From: Zhuqueibacter pondensis
GTDB taxonomy: Bacteria > Zhuqueibacterota > Zhuqueibacteria > Zhuqueibacterales > Zhuqueibacteraceae
NCBI GenBank assembly: GCA_034505955.1
Contig: JAPDQK010000005.1
Location: 80,855-144,854 of the forward strand
DNA: 64,000 nt
Direction of reading: 5' to 3'
How positions within the stretch are numbered: position 1 is the stretch's first letter; each line of letters begins with the position of its first letter. Position numbers and translations under genes: made by a program. Under the pieces are notes generated by a model. It was given only the letters and a program-made list of their open reading frames with translations, did no database searches and was not told where the DNA came from. Below are positions 62,530 through 64,000 of this stretch, piece by piece.

Positions 62530-62721
62530 TTATTTCTGCGAATGCCCGATGACCTTGCCGATACTGACCTCGCCATTATCAATCCGCAAGCTGAAGCCAC
62601 AGTGCGGATTGGTGCACACCCAGGCTTTGAAGATGATGGTGGCGCCTTCTCTTCCATAATCGGATAATGGCACCAAAACTCCGTTGTTGCATTTCTGGCA
62701 TACTGGGTAGATCTTATCCAC
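62530..62721 (-). CDS. Small zinc-ribbon protein
   Basis: A 63-residue protein with two Cys pairs, CQKCNNG and CTNPHCG, about 25 residues apart and separated by IIFKAWV. The start codon is GTG at 62721, eight bases after GGGGAGG. The fold is a zinc ribbon, probably regulatory or RNA/DNA-binding. The neighbouring small gene at 62829-63137 is on the same strand. Confidence 0.75.
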   Translation of the reverse strand: MDKIYPVCQKCNNGVLVPLSDYGREGATIIFKAWVCTNPHCGFSLRIDNGEVSIGKVIGHSQK

Positions 62722-62828
62722 GATGCTAACCTCCCCTCACAAGGAGTGAGATGTTGATGTAAGAAACGAAGATGAATTACCAATCTCTCAAAGATGCGTC
62801 AATCTACGGGCCAGAGTTCTGCCGCTTG

Positions 62829-63137
62829 CTAACCCTCCCATTCATCGATATAATCGAGCAACCTCATCCTTCTTTTGAAGCTGTCGTCAGTTTGATACAA
62901 GATCATCTCACGAAATGGATAATAACGATCCATCAAAAACCGCACTGTCAGAGCTGAGGCTTGTTGATAGCTCAAACCCCGTATTTGCCGCATCAAAGTT
63001 GCAAATTCACTGTCATCCAAACTCCGAAAGGCCTCCCGCCACACTTTGGCCTGCGATTCATCCAGATCGCCCCTTAATACCCCAAGTATCAGCCGACACT
63101 CGATGTTCGCCCGGGTTTCCGCATACGGATTACTCAT
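62829..63137 (-). CDS. Small hypothetical helical protein
   Basis: A 102-residue protein after TAGGAGTCGCC: MSNPYAETRANIECRLILGV, DESQAKVWREAFRSLDDSEF, then an Arg-rich helical end (RRMRLLDYIDEWEG). The family is not recognised. The longer frame upstream is read across repeat-like DNA and is rejected. Probably expressed together with the zinc-ribbon gene. Confidence 0.6.
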   Translation of the reverse strand: MSNPYAETRANIECRLILGVLRGDLDESQAKVWREAFRSLDDSEFATLMRQIRGLSYQQASALTVRFLMDRYYPFREMILYQTDDSFKRRMRLLDYIDEWEG

Positions 63138-63353
63138 GGCGACTCCTATGTTTTTGTTTCGCGCAATTTGGGGATCGAAGAGGTACTCTGCGGACTTGGC
63201 TGTGCAGGTATCACCTAAAAAGCACGTCCCTGCGGGCATTGCCCTGCGGGCATTGCTTGCAGGGGTAACCTTGCGCTCGCGCATTGTCCATGACGAAAAA
63301 ATTTACGAGGATTTAAAATAAAAGTCAATATCAAAAAACGGTTATTGGTAATC

Positions 63354-63370
63354 CCTCAGTTATAGGTGGA
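63354..63370. repeat. 17-bp motif shared with 52889-52905
   Basis: CCTCAGTTATAGGTGGA occurs here, 89 bases before the DUF4338 gene, and again, exactly, at 52889-52905, where no DUF4338 gene is present. Possibly a mobile-element end. Confidence 0.6.
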
Positions 63371-63459
63371 CAACGCCATCCCACTGCCATAAAATAAATT
63401 TTCATCTTTTTAAAAAAGACTGGCGTCTCGATTTTCTTTTTTGTATATTCCTTTTCAGT

Positions 63460-64000
63460 ATGGAAAAGGAAATACAAATTCGCGGTCGCATCATCACGCC
63501 AGATGATCTTGAGTTGATTCGACACTTGTTGGCCACTGAAGGTCACCGGGGTCGAACCCACCTTTCTCGCCGTTTGTGCCGGATCTGGAATTGGCGGCAA
63601 GCCAACGGCGCTTATCGTGAAATCGCTTGCCGTGCACTCCTGCGCAAGCTGGCACAACGTGGTCTCCTCACGCTGCCGCCTTTGTTAAACACCGTGCGCC
63701 GGCCCGGCTATCGCAATCGTACTTTCTTGCCCCGACCTCTTGATGTTAGCCCACTCGAAGGCCGCGTCGACGATTTTTCTGCCTTACAGATTAAGTTGGT
63801 CAGCCGAACCGCGCAGGAAAAGTTGTACAACGGTTTGATCGGCGCTTATCATTATCTCGGCTATGGCCAAGGCACGGGTGAACAACTCAAATATGTGATC
63901 ATGTTGGCGACGCGCCCGCTTGGTGCGATTGGCTTTTCAGCGGCGGCATGGCGTGTGGCGTGTCGTGATCACTTTATCGGTTGGGATGATCAGGCCCGGC
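63460..64000 (+). CDS. DUF4338 (DruA-like) protein, cut by the window edge
   Basis: An open frame of 180 codons that runs off the window. Seen: EKEIQIRGRIITPDDLELIR at the N-terminus, a basic helical region (HLSRRLCRIWNWRQANGAYR), YHYLGYGQGTGEQLKYVIM, and GAIGFSAAAWRVACRDHFIG. The YHYLGY...GEQLKY...AAWxxxxRDxxIGW pattern is that of DUF4338, which includes DruA of the Druantia anti-phage system and many stand-alone, transposon-like proteins. The rest of the gene and its neighbours lie outside, so defence versus mobile-element function is open. Confidence 0.8.
   Translation, partial: MEKEIQIRGRIITPDDLELIRHLLATEGHRGRTHLSRRLCRIWNWRQANGAYREIACRALLRKLAQRGLLTLPPLLNTVRRPGYRNRTFLPRPLDVSPLEGRVDDFSALQIKLVSRTAQEKLYNGLIGAYHYLGYGQGTGEQLKYVIMLATRPLGAIGFSAAAWRVACRDHFIGWDDQAR

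Overview
The window looks like a chromosomal segment of a Gram-negative bacterium of the FCB supergroup, most like the uncultured KSB1/Calditrichota-type lineages. The evidence is a SusC/SusD outer-membrane pair, a GWxTD-type protein, an MglA GTPase flanked by two roadblock proteins, a CusCBA-type metal efflux system whose adaptor carries heavy-metal-binding domains, Sec signal peptides and lipoboxes, and many small palindromic intergenic repeats. The lineage is an inference from gene content. No rRNA or tRNA was recognised. All product names come from reading motifs and gene order, without a database search.

Layout. 1-5.2 kb (minus strand): an amino-acid catabolism block made of an SDR threonine dehydrogenase, Kbl, a zinc alcohol dehydrogenase, a DapA-family lyase and a truncated proline dehydrogenase. 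5.4-13.5 kb: rpsT; an MscS channel overlapping mannosyl-3-phosphoglycerate phosphatase; priA; a phosphoesterase; and a roadblock-MglA-roadblock module. 13.6-24.7 kb: metal-related genes (zinc-ribbon protein, HMA lipoprotein, CusA, CusB, CusC, a Cys-rich membrane protein). The Cus genes are interrupted by small genes on the opposite strand: a tandem pair of retropepsin-like proteins and a DUF4926 protein. 25-29.9 kb: gamma-glutamyltransferase, a macro-domain protein, a YceF-type Maf protein and two HicAB modules with opposite gene order. 30-32.6 kb: a carbamoyltransferase/SxtJ/DUF5989 cluster. 33.4-43.2 kb: an MltD-like transglycosylase, a ribose-type sugar ABC transporter, an exported oligopeptidase B and acetate kinase. 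44-52.8 kb: SusC/SusD, a lone PIN protein, a GWxTD-like protein and a broken ATPase gene. 52.8-53.7 kb is packed with repeats and holds a decayed zinc-ribbon gene. 53.7-62.3 kb is a conserved housekeeping run on the minus strand: ffh, rpsP, khpA, rimM, trmD, rplS, preceded by YbbR, tsaD and a VWA protein. The right edge holds a DUF4338 (DruA-like) gene cut by the window.

How the parts fit. Threonine dehydrogenase plus Kbl give glycine and acetyl-CoA; acetate kinase can yield ATP from acetyl phosphate, though no pta is present here. MscS and MpgP suggest joint handling of osmotic stress. CusCBA with HMA and zinc-ribbon proteins forms a copper/silver-type defence. SusCD, the ABC importer, the exported peptidases and ggt point to a heterotroph using polymers and peptides. 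The points most worth a second look are the retropepsin pair inside the cus locus, the carbamoyltransferase triad, several families of palindromic repeats, a structured RNA candidate before ggt, and a 17-bp motif shared between the DUF4338 gene and the repeat-rich region.
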